This document shows positions 1-7,598 of a DNA stretch of 14,390 nucleotides, in pieces (the stretch's first letter is position 1; each line of letters begins with the position of its first letter). This DNA comes from an uncultured Lachnospiraceae bacterium. GTDB taxonomy: Bacteria > Bacillota > Clostridia > Lachnospirales > Lachnospiraceae. The translations under genes and the position numbers were made by a program. The notes below the pieces were generated by a model, which had not been told where the DNA came from, searched no databases, and saw only the letters and a program-made list of their open reading frames with translations. The stretch lies in NCBI GenBank assembly GCA_934338765.1, contig CAKRHL010000043.1, forward strand, positions 1 to 14,390. The letters are read 5' to 3'.

Positions 1-1739
1 CGGTAGCATGGTCCAATATGATGGAAACCATCACCTACACTGACGGTTCCAAGTATTATAAGATCAACGACGCTTATTTCAACCGTGTCGAAGAAGTCAT
101 GAATTACTGTCTGAACGATGAGATGTATGTCATCATCAATATCCACTGGGACAATGGCTGGTGGGGTATGTTTGGCGACAAGGATGAAAACGTCCGCGCA
201 GAAGCCTGGAAAAAATATAAAGATATGTGGACACAGATTGCCACAAGATATCAGGAATATTCCGACCATCTTATTTTCGAGGGCGGAAACGAAGAGCTCG
301 GCGAGCGATTAAATGATGACTGGACCGGTGGAAGCGTACAGACCGGTACCCTTACCCGGGAGGAAACCTACGAGATTGCCAACAGGATCAATCAGACCTT
401 TGTTGATACTGTCCGCGATTGCGGTATCAATGCCGACGGAACCACCAACAACAATTACGATCGTTTTCTGCTGATTCCGGGATATGATACCAATCTTCAC
501 CAGACCTGCGGCGATCAATATTCCGATAAAGTAAAACTGAACAACGACAAATTAACATATATCATGCCGTCAGATCCTTCCGACAATGGTATCAGCAAGT
601 TATTTGTTTCGATCCATTACTATGATCCTCTCGGATGGGGTATTGCAAAATCATCTGCATCCAGCTATGACACACCAAAGGGTAATTCCAAATTTCAGGA
701 TACCTGGGGCTCTGACGAGGATTATGCAGCCATGCAGGAGGACTTCGACGCTGTCAAGACAGCTTTCACAGACAAGGGTTACGGTGTGATCTTTGGTGAA
801 TTCGGTGTTGTATCCGTCAACAAGGACGGCATCCCGGATTACTTCCGTCAATTCTTCAAGAGCTGTAAAGAGGATGGCATGGTTCCTGTTATGTGGGATG
901 AAGGAACATACGTAGACCGTACCGGCAAAGGCAACAGCAGACGTGCTTATTTTGTCTATGATGATATCGGTCAGATCTTTGCCGAGATTACCGGCACCAC
1001 ACCAAAGATCGGTAGTGATGCAATGAAGCTTACCACCCACACCGGTATTCCTGCCAGTCTGGTATCCGAAAATCAGGATCCTTTGGTCGTAGCTACCTGG
1101 GACGGTGATTTCATGAGAAATACAACCACCTCCAAATCTGTGTCTCTGGATGAGATCAAAGCAATGTTCGGAGCACAGTTTATCGGCAAATATAACAACA
1201 GTGATGTTGGTGGATACTTTAATACCGCAAAAACCACCATTGATCCAAACTTCAGTGATCTCACACTGGAGGCTTCCTGCTCTAAGGAATGGTGGCATGC
1301 CCACTATCAGTTAAGCGACTGGAGCCAGATCAAAAATCCATGTGTACGTATTTCCGTACATGATGATGATATCAGCAAATCATCTGATCTGCAGCTTGTT
1401 TATACCGATGCGTCCATTATGGAAAATGAAAACGGTGCCCCTTGGCGTTATGAAAAGGATCTGGCACAGGTTGTCTACGATATGGACGAAAACGGAAAGC
1501 CAAAGAAGGATGAACGGGAAAGAGCTATTGTTAAGAGAGATGAAAATGGCGATATGGTTCTTGCAGATACTGCATGGATCGGTAAGGTCCTTTCCTTAGA
1601 CAAAACAGCCCTTGAAAATTATCCGGTGCTGATCATCACAACCAACAATTATCTTGGTGCAGATTTCGTCAAGGTAGAGATCTGCGATGCTGCTTACAAT
1701 GCAGATGGTACACCGTTTGAATCCAGCGAAACCAAATAA
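1..1739 (+). CDS. GH5-family endoglucanase-type glycoside hydrolase (5' partial)
   Basis: The reading frame is open to the left edge (first whole codon at base 3), so the N-terminus is missing; residues here count from the ATG at 18. Family 5 glycosidases cleave beta-1,4 glycans such as cellulose, mannan or xyloglucan by a retaining mechanism. Visible hallmarks in order: NIHW (His43), GGNEELG with the acid/base Glu92, SIHYY (His200, Tyr201), GEFG with the nucleophile Glu261, and MWDEG (Trp293). The catalytic part ends near residue 330. About 240 more residues (roughly 335-573) form an acidic, aromatic-rich region that I take to be an accessory beta-sandwich or carbohydrate-binding module, without recognising its family. 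This region holds a DMDENG loop at 488-493. No dockerin or sortase motif is seen at the C-terminus. A secretion signal would lie in the missing part. Substrate and subfamily cannot be named from what is present. It converges on the minus-strand diguanylate cyclase gene. Confidence 0.88.
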   Translation, partial: VAWSNMMETITYTDGSKYYKINDAYFNRVEEVMNYCLNDEMYVIINIHWDNGWWGMFGDKDENVRAEAWKKYKDMWTQIATRYQEYSDHLIFEGGNEELGERLNDDWTGGSVQTGTLTREETYEIANRINQTFVDTVRDCGINADGTTNNNYDRFLLIPGYDTNLHQTCGDQYSDKVKLNNDKLTYIMPSDPSDNGISKLFVSIHYYDPLGWGIAKSSASSYDTPKGNSKFQDTWGSDEDYAAMQEDFDAVKTAFTDKGYGVIFGEFGVVSVNKDGIPDYFRQFFKSCKEDGMVPVMWDEGTYVDRTGKGNSRRAYFVYDDIGQIFAEITGTTPKIGSDAMKLTTHTGIPASLVSENQDPLVVATWDGDFMRNTTTSKSVSLDEIKAMFGAQFIGKYNNSDVGGYFNTAKTTIDPNFSDLTLEASCSKEWWHAHYQLSDWSQIKNPCVRISVHDDDISKSSDLQLVYTDASIMENENGAPWRYEKDLAQVVYDMDENGKPKKDERERAIVKRDENGDMVLADTAWIGKVLSLDKTALENYPVLIITTNNYLGADFVKVEICDAAYNADGTPFESSETK

Positions 1740-1762
1740 TCGCTTAAATTAACGCAACAACG

Positions 1763-1793
1763 AATGCCGGTGCAATATTGCACCGGCATTTTT
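1763..1793 (+). terminator. Rho-independent terminator of the GH5 gene
   Basis: Bases 1763-1790 form a perfect 28-nt palindrome (half-site AATGCCGGTGCAAT), followed directly by a T-run at 1789-1793. It starts 23 bases after the GH5 stop. On the minus strand the hairpin also lies downstream of the gene ending at 1830, but there it is followed by a T-poor CGTTGTTGCG. It is therefore a good plus-strand terminator and only perhaps a shared one. Confidence 0.9.
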
Positions 1794-1829
1794 ATATACA
1801 TATTTACGAAAACAAAAATCCTCGTCCCA

Positions 1830-3728
1830 TTATGAAATCCGTGTTGTCTTCTTTCTCGCCTTGACCTGATACAGCAGTTTGTCTGCTTCTGTTACCATTT
1901 CCTCCAGGGAATGGATCTGCTGTGCCGGATGAACACAATAGCCACAGCTGCAGGTCACCTCATACGGCCATGCATTGCGCTGATTATACTCATCCAGATA
2001 CTCCTCAACACGTTGAATAAATGCAGCTGCATCACTTTCCTTTTCTGCAATTCCAAAGACCAGATACTCGTCTCCTCCGCTTCGTATACAGACTTCTCTC
2101 CGTTCTGAAGCCTGCCGCATGGCGTTGGCCACCTGAACGATCGCATTATCTCCCGCATCATGTCCATAGGTATCATTGATCTTTTTCAGACCATCCAGAT
2201 CCAATTCAATACACATGATATACTTCTGATCCCGCTTGGCTACCTCCATGATCTTGTCCACAAAACGTCTCATACCGAAACGATTGTAAAGCTTGGTCAG
2301 CTCATCTCTTACGTACATGCTGTCCAGCTTGTCCACCAGAGTATCCTTCTCCTTGAGCAGACACAGATCAATGATCACACTGTTCATAACGGTCAGCAGT
2401 GCGGAAACCATCGGAGTCTCCTGCATACAATACTTTGCGGAGATCCATAAATATCCCACGATCCTCTGATTCAGATAAAGAGGGACAAAGGATATCTGCA
2501 AATGATTTTCTCCCTGCAGATCCAACGGAGGTAAAATATTTGGATAGAATACCGGCTCCATCTCCAACGGCTCCCCCCTTCTGCATTTTACCAGAGTCAT
2601 ATTCTGCGAATAACCATGGATCCTTTTGCTCTTTCTGGTTCCCTGATTGATAATATCATCACAAAGACAGAAATTAAATACATCCCATTGAAAGAAATCG
2701 AGATAAGAGCATATCACCTCGAGCATGTCCTCGACGGAATTCTTGGGAGATACATCCCTCCAAAGCTCCGTGATATGATGAATAAACATATCTCTTCTGG
2801 TGATATCTTTCAGCTTTTCCTGATTGATCCGGTTAAGATCCAGCTTGGTATGCTCCGTGCAGCCACAACTTTGGTTCAATACCAGATGTGCCGGTACCAG
2901 ACTGTGCAAAGGAACCTCTTTCCCTTCCCAAAGGTCTTCCAAATGACGGACAGCCTGCGTCCCCGATTCAAACAACGAACGCTCCACCGACGAGATAGAC
3001 GGTTGATACTCCGAAGCCTCTTTGGTATGATCAAAACCTGTAACGATTACATCCTCCGGAACCCGATAACCATGATCATTTAAATATTTAATAGTAAACA
3101 TCGCCATAGTATCATTGGCACACACAAATGCATCCGGCATATCATGGTTGCTCAGATATTCCTTAACCACATCAACTGCCTGCAGATAAAACTGGCCATA
3201 CCCCACATTTTCCTGTCGAAATGGAATACCCTCTTCCTCTAAGGCACTGCGATATGCCTCTTCACGATCCTCCGACTCCTTATTGCCCTTAAAACCTGAC
3301 ATAAAAAATATATTGCGGCAATCATGTTCCCGGATCAGATGAAGTACCATTTTCTTCATTCCAATGGTATCATTATATCCAATCTGATAACAGCCATCAT
3401 AGGTGTCATTAACATCAATCACCGGCACATGGGCTCTGGTCGCATTGTCAATGATTGTCTTCATCATATCAGAGCGTAAAACCTCCCCTAATATGATAAT
3501 CCCATCAAACATCTGGTAATCGGGCAATCTGTAAATCGATCCCTCTCCGAAAACAACCTCATCGGATAATTCTCCCTGCTCATATGACGGTTTTTTCATG
3601 AGGCTGTGAAAAAGCAGTACATTGTAATCCTTTTCCGTCGCTTCCTTCAATACCGCTTTCGCGATCACACCTTCCTGAAGAGTATCATCCCCCTCCAGAA
3701 ACAACCCTATTGTCTTACGTTTTCCCAT
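1830..3728 (-). CDS. LacI-type ligand-binding / GAF-like / GGDEF diguanylate cyclase
   Basis: 632 residues. Residues 1-285 resemble the sugar-binding half of LacI/GalR regulators (KTIGLF start, DGIIILGE near 75, PDAFVCANDTMA near 198, VIVTGFDHTKEA near 227, PSISSVERS near 243). There is no HTH domain before it, and no signal peptide or membrane segment, so the protein should be cytosolic. A short CGC motif (288-290) closes this half. Residues about 310-455 look like a GAF-type fold. Residues 465-632 are a GGDEF domain: DELTKLYNR at 474, metal Asp510 in LDLDGLKKIND, GGDEY at 551-555, all consistent with GTP to c-di-GMP synthesis. The usual RxxD product-inhibition site ahead of GGDEF reads ERRE, so it is absent. 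The start is supported by GGAG 7 bases upstream of the ATG. The gene follows the small membrane protein by 27 bases, so co-transcription is likely. The ligand is unknown; a sugar is inferred from the fold and the GH5 neighbour. Confidence 0.88.
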   Translation of the reverse strand: MGKRKTIGLFLEGDDTLQEGVIAKAVLKEATEKDYNVLLFHSLMKKPSYEQGELSDEVVFGEGSIYRLPDYQMFDGIIILGEVLRSDMMKTIIDNATRAHVPVIDVNDTYDGCYQIGYNDTIGMKKMVLHLIREHDCRNIFFMSGFKGNKESEDREEAYRSALEEEGIPFRQENVGYGQFYLQAVDVVKEYLSNHDMPDAFVCANDTMAMFTIKYLNDHGYRVPEDVIVTGFDHTKEASEYQPSISSVERSLFESGTQAVRHLEDLWEGKEVPLHSLVPAHLVLNQSCGCTEHTKLDLNRINQEKLKDITRRDMFIHHITELWRDVSPKNSVEDMLEVICSYLDFFQWDVFNFCLCDDIINQGTRKSKRIHGYSQNMTLVKCRRGEPLEMEPVFYPNILPPLDLQGENHLQISFVPLYLNQRIVGYLWISAKYCMQETPMVSALLTVMNSVIIDLCLLKEKDTLVDKLDSMYVRDELTKLYNRFGMRRFVDKIMEVAKRDQKYIMCIELDLDGLKKINDTYGHDAGDNAIVQVANAMRQASERREVCIRSGGDEYLVFGIAEKESDAAAFIQRVEEYLDEYNQRNAWPYEVTCSCGYCVHPAQQIHSLEEMVTEADKLLYQVKARKKTTRIS

Positions 3729-3755
3729 TCGTAATCTCCGTTTCCTTCGAAATTT

Positions 3756-4073
3756 TTATACCCCTGATACATATAGCAATATCGATAATATTATGATAAT
3801 TATAACACATAGCAGAACAACTGCAAGACATCTTCTGCGATGTGTTTTTTGTTTTCTGATATGCTCCAGTTTTCTGTTGATATTTTCCGGCCGCAGACTC
3901 TCCGGGGTTGTAATATTTTCACTGGAGGCAAGAATCATTTCTTCTACCTCTTTTAGTGACTTCTCCTCAACAAGTTCTTCCTTTCCCGAACGATACCGCA
4001 TATGATATTTTTCAGGAAGAATCCCGTTGATCCTGTGAGATGCCAGCTGTTCTACTCCACTTTCTTTCTTCAT
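3756..4073 (-). CDS. Small single-TM protein, probable anti-sigma factor
   Basis: Taken from the ATG at 4073 this is 105 residues: a charged cytoplasmic-looking N-terminal part of about 80 residues with a PESLRPENINRKL segment, a basic KTHRRR stretch, then one hydrophobic helix (LAVVLLCVIIIIILSILLYV) and only four residues after it. The ATG at 4073 is preceded by AAAGGGGG about 10 bases upstream. An alternative GTG at 4094 overlaps the sigma stop codon and would add seven residues; either way translation is coupled to the sigma gene. Position next to an ECF sigma factor, and an N-in topology with a membrane anchor, fit an anti-sigma that holds the sigma factor at the membrane. No zinc-binding HxxxCxxC anti-sigma motif is present, and there is no extracellular sensor domain. 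I infer the function from context and topology only. Confidence 0.6.
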   Translation of the reverse strand: MKKESGVEQLASHRINGILPEKYHMRYRSGKEELVEEKSLKEVEEMILASSENITTPESLRPENINRKLEHIRKQKTHRRRCLAVVLLCVIIIIILSILLYVSGV

Positions 4074-4090
4074 GCCCAAGCATCCCCCTT

Positions 4091-4675
4091 TCACTGATCC
4101 AGTCTCTTTCTCATTTTCATTAATGCCCGTCTGTATTTTGAACGCAACGTACTTGCTCCGATTCCAAGACTACCGGCAATCTCTTCTCCCCGGTATCCGG
4201 CCAGCAAAAATGAGTTGACAATATAGCGCTCCTCATCTGTAAGCACCGAAAATGCATCCCTTACCCACTCCCGGTCTATTGCCTCTTTCTCCAAATCCTT
4301 TCCATCACTAATATCCGGAACCTTGTTCTGCTCCACCTCATCACCAAAACCTCTGCTGTGATTCCTGTTTCGCTCCACATAAGATTTGAGTCTTTTCCTG
4401 CATTTATTGGATAATATTTTAAAAAGCCACTGCCGAAAACGATACACATCCCTCAGCCTGCCAATCGACTCATACGCTGCCACGACCGTATCAGCCACCA
4501 CATCCTCCGCGTCCTGCTGATGATGCAGCATATAACATGCATATGCATATAATTCATGATAAAAAAGCTGATACAACTCCATAAATGCATCCTGACTTCC
4601 CTTTTGAGCCATCCGCACGGTGTCTGCTATCTTTTCAGCATCTTTCTCTGATGCTGCTCCCATACCGCCAACCAT
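4091..4675 (-). CDS. ECF-type RNA polymerase sigma factor
   Basis: A sigma-70 family protein with only regions 2 and 4, typical of group 4 (ECF) factors. Region 2 spans DAFMELYQLFYHELYAYA through QDAEDVVADTVVAAY to FRQWLFKILSNKCRKRL. Region 4 spans SVLTDEERYIVNSFLLAGY, the helix-turn-helix GEEIAGSLGIGASTLRSK and YRRALMKMRKRL. The open frame continues upstream to an ATG at 4750, but that ATG has no Shine-Dalgarno sequence and the extra segment covers a TATAAT box (4694-4699). I therefore place the start at 4675 (GGAAAGG just upstream, though very close) or at 4663; the first gives 194 residues. The stop overlaps the possible GTG start of the next gene. It would redirect RNA polymerase to a small regulon when released by its partner. 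The target promoters are not evident in this window. Confidence 0.85.
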   Translation of the reverse strand: MVGGMGAASEKDAEKIADTVRMAQKGSQDAFMELYQLFYHELYAYACYMLHHQQDAEDVVADTVVAAYESIGRLRDVYRFRQWLFKILSNKCRKRLKSYVERNRNHSRGFGDEVEQNKVPDISDGKDLEKEAIDREWVRDAFSVLTDEERYIVNSFLLAGYRGEEIAGSLGIGASTLRSKYRRALMKMRKRLDQ

Positions 4676-4693
4676 ACCTTTCCGGATCTTTAT

Positions 4694-4722
4694 ATTATAA
4701 TATCGGACAAAGACAGGGCTAA
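4694..4722 (-). promoter_or_regulatory. Candidate promoter of the sigma factor gene
   Basis: Minus-strand TATAAT (4694-4699) is a perfect -10 box. Seventeen bases upstream is TTAGCC (4717-4722), a weak match to TTGACA. The predicted start point lies near 4687, which leaves a 5' leader of about 11 bases to the 4675 ATG or 23 to the 4663 ATG. This argues against translation from 4750. A 5-bp inverted repeat, GGGCT/AGCCC with an 11-base loop, overlaps the -35 side. Confidence 0.5.
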
Positions 4723-4758
4723 CCTTATGCAAGCCCCGCCTTTTTATCATTGCTTTGT

Positions 4759-7443
4759 TTATTTGATCTTCATTGTCTTTTTCACAAAACCTGTTTTCTT
4801 TCCAAACAGCTTCTGATAGGATTTTGCCTTTCCCTTCGGACAGATAATCTGTACGTTTTTATGGACTCCTTTGATGGCATTTTTTCCTATCTTTTTCAGT
4901 TTACCTGACCGGATCGTGATCTGAGCCAAGCTGCCACATCCCTGAAACGCATTGTCACCTATCGCTGCAATATTCCTGCCGATCGTGACATTCTTTAATT
5001 TTTTCATTCCCCGGAACGCTCCCTTTTCAATCTCTGTGATCTTCCGTGTTTTTCCGGCAATCGTTGTCTTGTCCTTGATGGTAACAGATTTTTTACTCCT
5101 TACCAAAGACTGATTTTCTTTCAGATAGCAAAGGGTATTATCCTTTTTCAGAAGGTATATTCCATCCTTCGTCTGATATTTTGTGGAAACCACCTTCCCC
5201 TCTTTATTGATCTCCTTTATCTCAACCGTGCCATCGGAAAGCTTTTGTTGTACGGTACCTGATGATCCATTACCGTCAGGCTTCTCCGTTGGTACCGGAA
5301 CCGGTGCCGTCGGCAACGGTACTGCAGTTGGAGTTCCCGGCTGTGACGGCTCAGCTGACGGTGTCTGACTCTGTACCGGTGTATCTGTCGGTACCGGAGC
5401 CGGAGTTGTCTCTGCGTCCCCATAATATCGATGAATATAACTTACGATCTTAGGTATCTGGTCTGCTCTTCCGTCCAGAAAATCCCGGATTGCCCGCAGG
5501 GTGCCATAAGTATTCCATCCCTCACCGTTGATCGCTCTGGCGGCTGTCATACCATCTCCTGTCGGGAAACGGTCAAAGAACTGCTGCAGGATCGGCTGAT
5601 ATGTTCCCTGAAACAGGTCTGTCTGCCGATCGGCACGATCATATTCAAACATTCCTTCCGAAAAACTTTCCAGTCTTGCGATAAATTTTTCGCGGAATGC
5701 TTTATTTGTCATCATCAACGCGAAGCATCTCACATGAGGTTTATCGTAATTTTTATTGGAACTGCTCTTGACCGATGTGCCGGTCTTTAACAGTCTGGCG
5801 TCCTTTACAGCATTACTACCGGTATCACCGGAGCCGCTGATCCCACCAAACTCCACATCATATATCAGAAATCTCCACTTGCCATCTGCATAAGGATTGG
5901 ATGCATCGGTCACAACAGACTTCCACATAGACCAGTTTTTTCCCGGCCAATCCCACTTATTGTTGATCCATACCTCTGTGGCAAAATAATCAATAATGGA
6001 ATCCTCATCCACCATTGCCGCAATCTCATCATAATCCTTCTGATCACTGACATCGGTATGGTTACTCATAAACGCCTCCAGGTCCTTCAGATAATAGTCC
6101 TCATCTGTGACTCCCTTCGGCAGATCTCCTTCATCCAGCTTATATCCCAGAGGCTGAATTGCTTCTGCATCGCCTTTGTAGATCACCACGTCATCCTTAT
6201 TGACACCATGTTTGTTTTCCATAAATGCACCGCAAAAATCATCCTGGAGAATATAAACACCCCAATACTCTCCATTGAGATATACCACACATGGTCTGGC
6301 ACTCTGGTTATCGCAGTCAACGTCCTGAAGCAGTGACTGCCAGTAGGAATCCGAAAATTTTGTAGTAAAAGCACAGTTGCCACCGTTCCGCAGAACAATC
6401 TTTTTGTATTTGTCAATTACCTTTCCCTGATCATCCAGCGCACTGTCCCAAAAACCGTACTTAAAATTTTTCTTTCCATATTCATCTCTGGCATAAAGAC
6501 GAAAACTCTTCTGATAATCGGATCTGGAATAATTTCCCTGAATACGGATACCACAATCCTGCTGCAGCTTGCACTTTGTCTTGCTGCCATCACTCTCAAA
6601 GTAGTCAATATGGGTCTTTCTCTCCCAATCCTTTCCCTTTTGCTTGTAATTTGCATCTAACTTTCTGCAGGTATCTGCCGCCGTATCACTGTTTATGCTG
6701 CCACCATCTGCCAGATACTCCTGCAATGCCTTTTCAAACGTATCTCCCTTCACATAAATACCTTTGGCAGAATCAAACAGATCATCGGCATCCATGCTGA
6801 TAGACATAACTGCAAGATCCTTTCCTGCTGCCTTACAGCTCTCGCTGATGCCATCAATATGCTCTGCCATATCACCCACAAAATAGGTATTGGTAAAAAC
6901 TCCTGAGCAGGTTCCATCGGCATGCTGCGCAGCCGCTTTGATCACGGTACATTTATCCACTGCTTCCTTCGACGGCTTCTGAATGGTGCTTTTAAAGTTT
7001 TTTCCATCGTCAGATGATGTTACATTAACACTGTCAAACAAGATTGGATCAATTGCAGACAATACATTCTCATCATTTGACCGTTCTGTAATGGCGATTC
7101 CTCCATCCTGATATAAGATCCTGTTTTCATTGTCCGGATCAGAGGGATCACTTCCGTCTGTCGTATAATAAAGCGCCGTATCTCCCTCTGCACCGTTCAG
7201 CTTCAGCTGAAACGCATCCCCGTAGGAACCGCTTGTTTGGGAAAAGGTGACCTCCGCTGCTGCTGTGTCATCTTTTGCTTTTTGTTGTACTGCGTTTTGA
7301 ACTGTCCCTGATGTTTCTGATGCTTTTTCCTGTTGTTGCGTTGAAATCCTACGAATTGCCGCATGTCCATCGGCCGGAACCATACTGACAGTCATGCTGA
7401 CCGCCGCAATCACTGCAATCAGTTTTTTTCCTGTTTTTCTCAT
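4759..7443 (-). CDS. Secreted CotH-kinase protein with CHB_HEX-like and LRR domains
   Basis: 894 residues from the ATG at 7443, which has AAAGGAG seven bases upstream and begins a clear signal peptide (MRKTGKKLIAVIAAVSM, probable cut after GHA near residue 28). The in-frame ATG at 7473 would bury the signal behind ten polar residues. Residues about 65-190 resemble the chitobiase/hexosaminidase C-terminal-like repeat (LYYTTDGSDPSD). Residues about 210-675 are a CotH domain: DCGIRIQGNYSR and QKSFRLYARDEYG, YLNGEYWGVYILQDDF, YFATEVWINNKWDWPGKNW, and WRFLIYDVEFG. The QKSF Lys and the late Asp fit the ATP and metal ligands of the atypical kinase fold. A linker rich in Pro/Thr/Ser follows (about 678-728), then a basic BspA-like leucine-rich region (ITEIEKGAFRG, IAAIGDNAFQGC, LKKIGKNAIKG). 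CotH proteins phosphorylate spore-coat proteins in Bacillus; the role of non-spore secreted forms is unclear. No sortase signal or dockerin is seen. Confidence 0.85.
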   Translation of the reverse strand: MRKTGKKLIAVIAAVSMTVSMVPADGHAAIRRISTQQQEKASETSGTVQNAVQQKAKDDTAAAEVTFSQTSGSYGDAFQLKLNGAEGDTALYYTTDGSDPSDPDNENRILYQDGGIAITERSNDENVLSAIDPILFDSVNVTSSDDGKNFKSTIQKPSKEAVDKCTVIKAAAQHADGTCSGVFTNTYFVGDMAEHIDGISESCKAAGKDLAVMSISMDADDLFDSAKGIYVKGDTFEKALQEYLADGGSINSDTAADTCRKLDANYKQKGKDWERKTHIDYFESDGSKTKCKLQQDCGIRIQGNYSRSDYQKSFRLYARDEYGKKNFKYGFWDSALDDQGKVIDKYKKIVLRNGGNCAFTTKFSDSYWQSLLQDVDCDNQSARPCVVYLNGEYWGVYILQDDFCGAFMENKHGVNKDDVVIYKGDAEAIQPLGYKLDEGDLPKGVTDEDYYLKDLEAFMSNHTDVSDQKDYDEIAAMVDEDSIIDYFATEVWINNKWDWPGKNWSMWKSVVTDASNPYADGKWRFLIYDVEFGGISGSGDTGSNAVKDARLLKTGTSVKSSSNKNYDKPHVRCFALMMTNKAFREKFIARLESFSEGMFEYDRADRQTDLFQGTYQPILQQFFDRFPTGDGMTAARAINGEGWNTYGTLRAIRDFLDGRADQIPKIVSYIHRYYGDAETTPAPVPTDTPVQSQTPSAEPSQPGTPTAVPLPTAPVPVPTEKPDGNGSSGTVQQKLSDGTVEIKEINKEGKVVSTKYQTKDGIYLLKKDNTLCYLKENQSLVRSKKSVTIKDKTTIAGKTRKITEIEKGAFRGMKKLKNVTIGRNIAAIGDNAFQGCGSLAQITIRSGKLKKIGKNAIKGVHKNVQIICPKGKAKSYQKLFGKKTGFVKKTMKIK

Positions 7444-7450
7444 TGACGTT

Positions 7451-7457
7451 CTCCTTT
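7451..7457 (-). promoter_or_regulatory. Ribosome binding site that fixes the cotH-like start
   Basis: AAAGGAG on the minus strand, seven bases before the ATG at 7443. It is a much better site than anything ahead of the upstream in-frame ATG at 7473, and it selects the start that gives a standard signal peptide. Confidence 0.8.
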
Positions 7458-7508
7458 CTGATATACCCTGCATTTTCTGTTTCTTCCCGTCCCTGTTTCT
7501 GATATACC
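7455..7508 (-). repeat. 13-bp direct repeat in the cotH leader
   Basis: The plus-strand word TTTCTGATATACC occurs at 7455-7467 and again at 7496-7508, 41 bases apart start to start (about four helical turns). The gene-proximal copy overlaps the Shine-Dalgarno region, and the distal copy lies near the weakly predicted transcription start. It may be an operator pair, an RNA element or a relic of a small duplication; the sequence does not decide. Confidence 0.7.
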
Positions 7509-7509
7509 T

Positions 7510-7539
7510 ATTTTATCATTCGAAGCTTCTTTATGAATA
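7510..7539 (-). promoter_or_regulatory. Weak candidate promoter of the cotH gene
   Basis: On the minus strand TATTCA (7534-7539), an 18-base spacer and TAAAAT (7510-7515) give the most plausible sigma-A-like pair I found in the leader. Only three of six -35 bases match. The spacer holds the palindrome GAAGCTTC (7522-7529). The AT-rich leader offers other weak matches, so this is tentative; an alternative-sigma promoter could also lie here. Confidence 0.25.
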
Positions 7540-7598
7540 CATTGTTTTTCTTAGCCATTTTCTCTATTAATTCTAGACCTTTCGATAAGTGAAGAAAC

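Noticed and set aside
651..1304. 217-codon open frame on the minus strand opposite the GH5 gene
   Set aside because: It lies wholly inside the GH5 coding region, its product shows no recognisable domain, and the plus-strand frame has clear catalytic motifs.
3729..3755. Possible frameshift joining the small TM protein to the GGDEF protein
   Set aside because: The gap has its own stop and a good GGAG ribosome site, and the LacI-like domain starts at its normal beginning, so these are separate genes.
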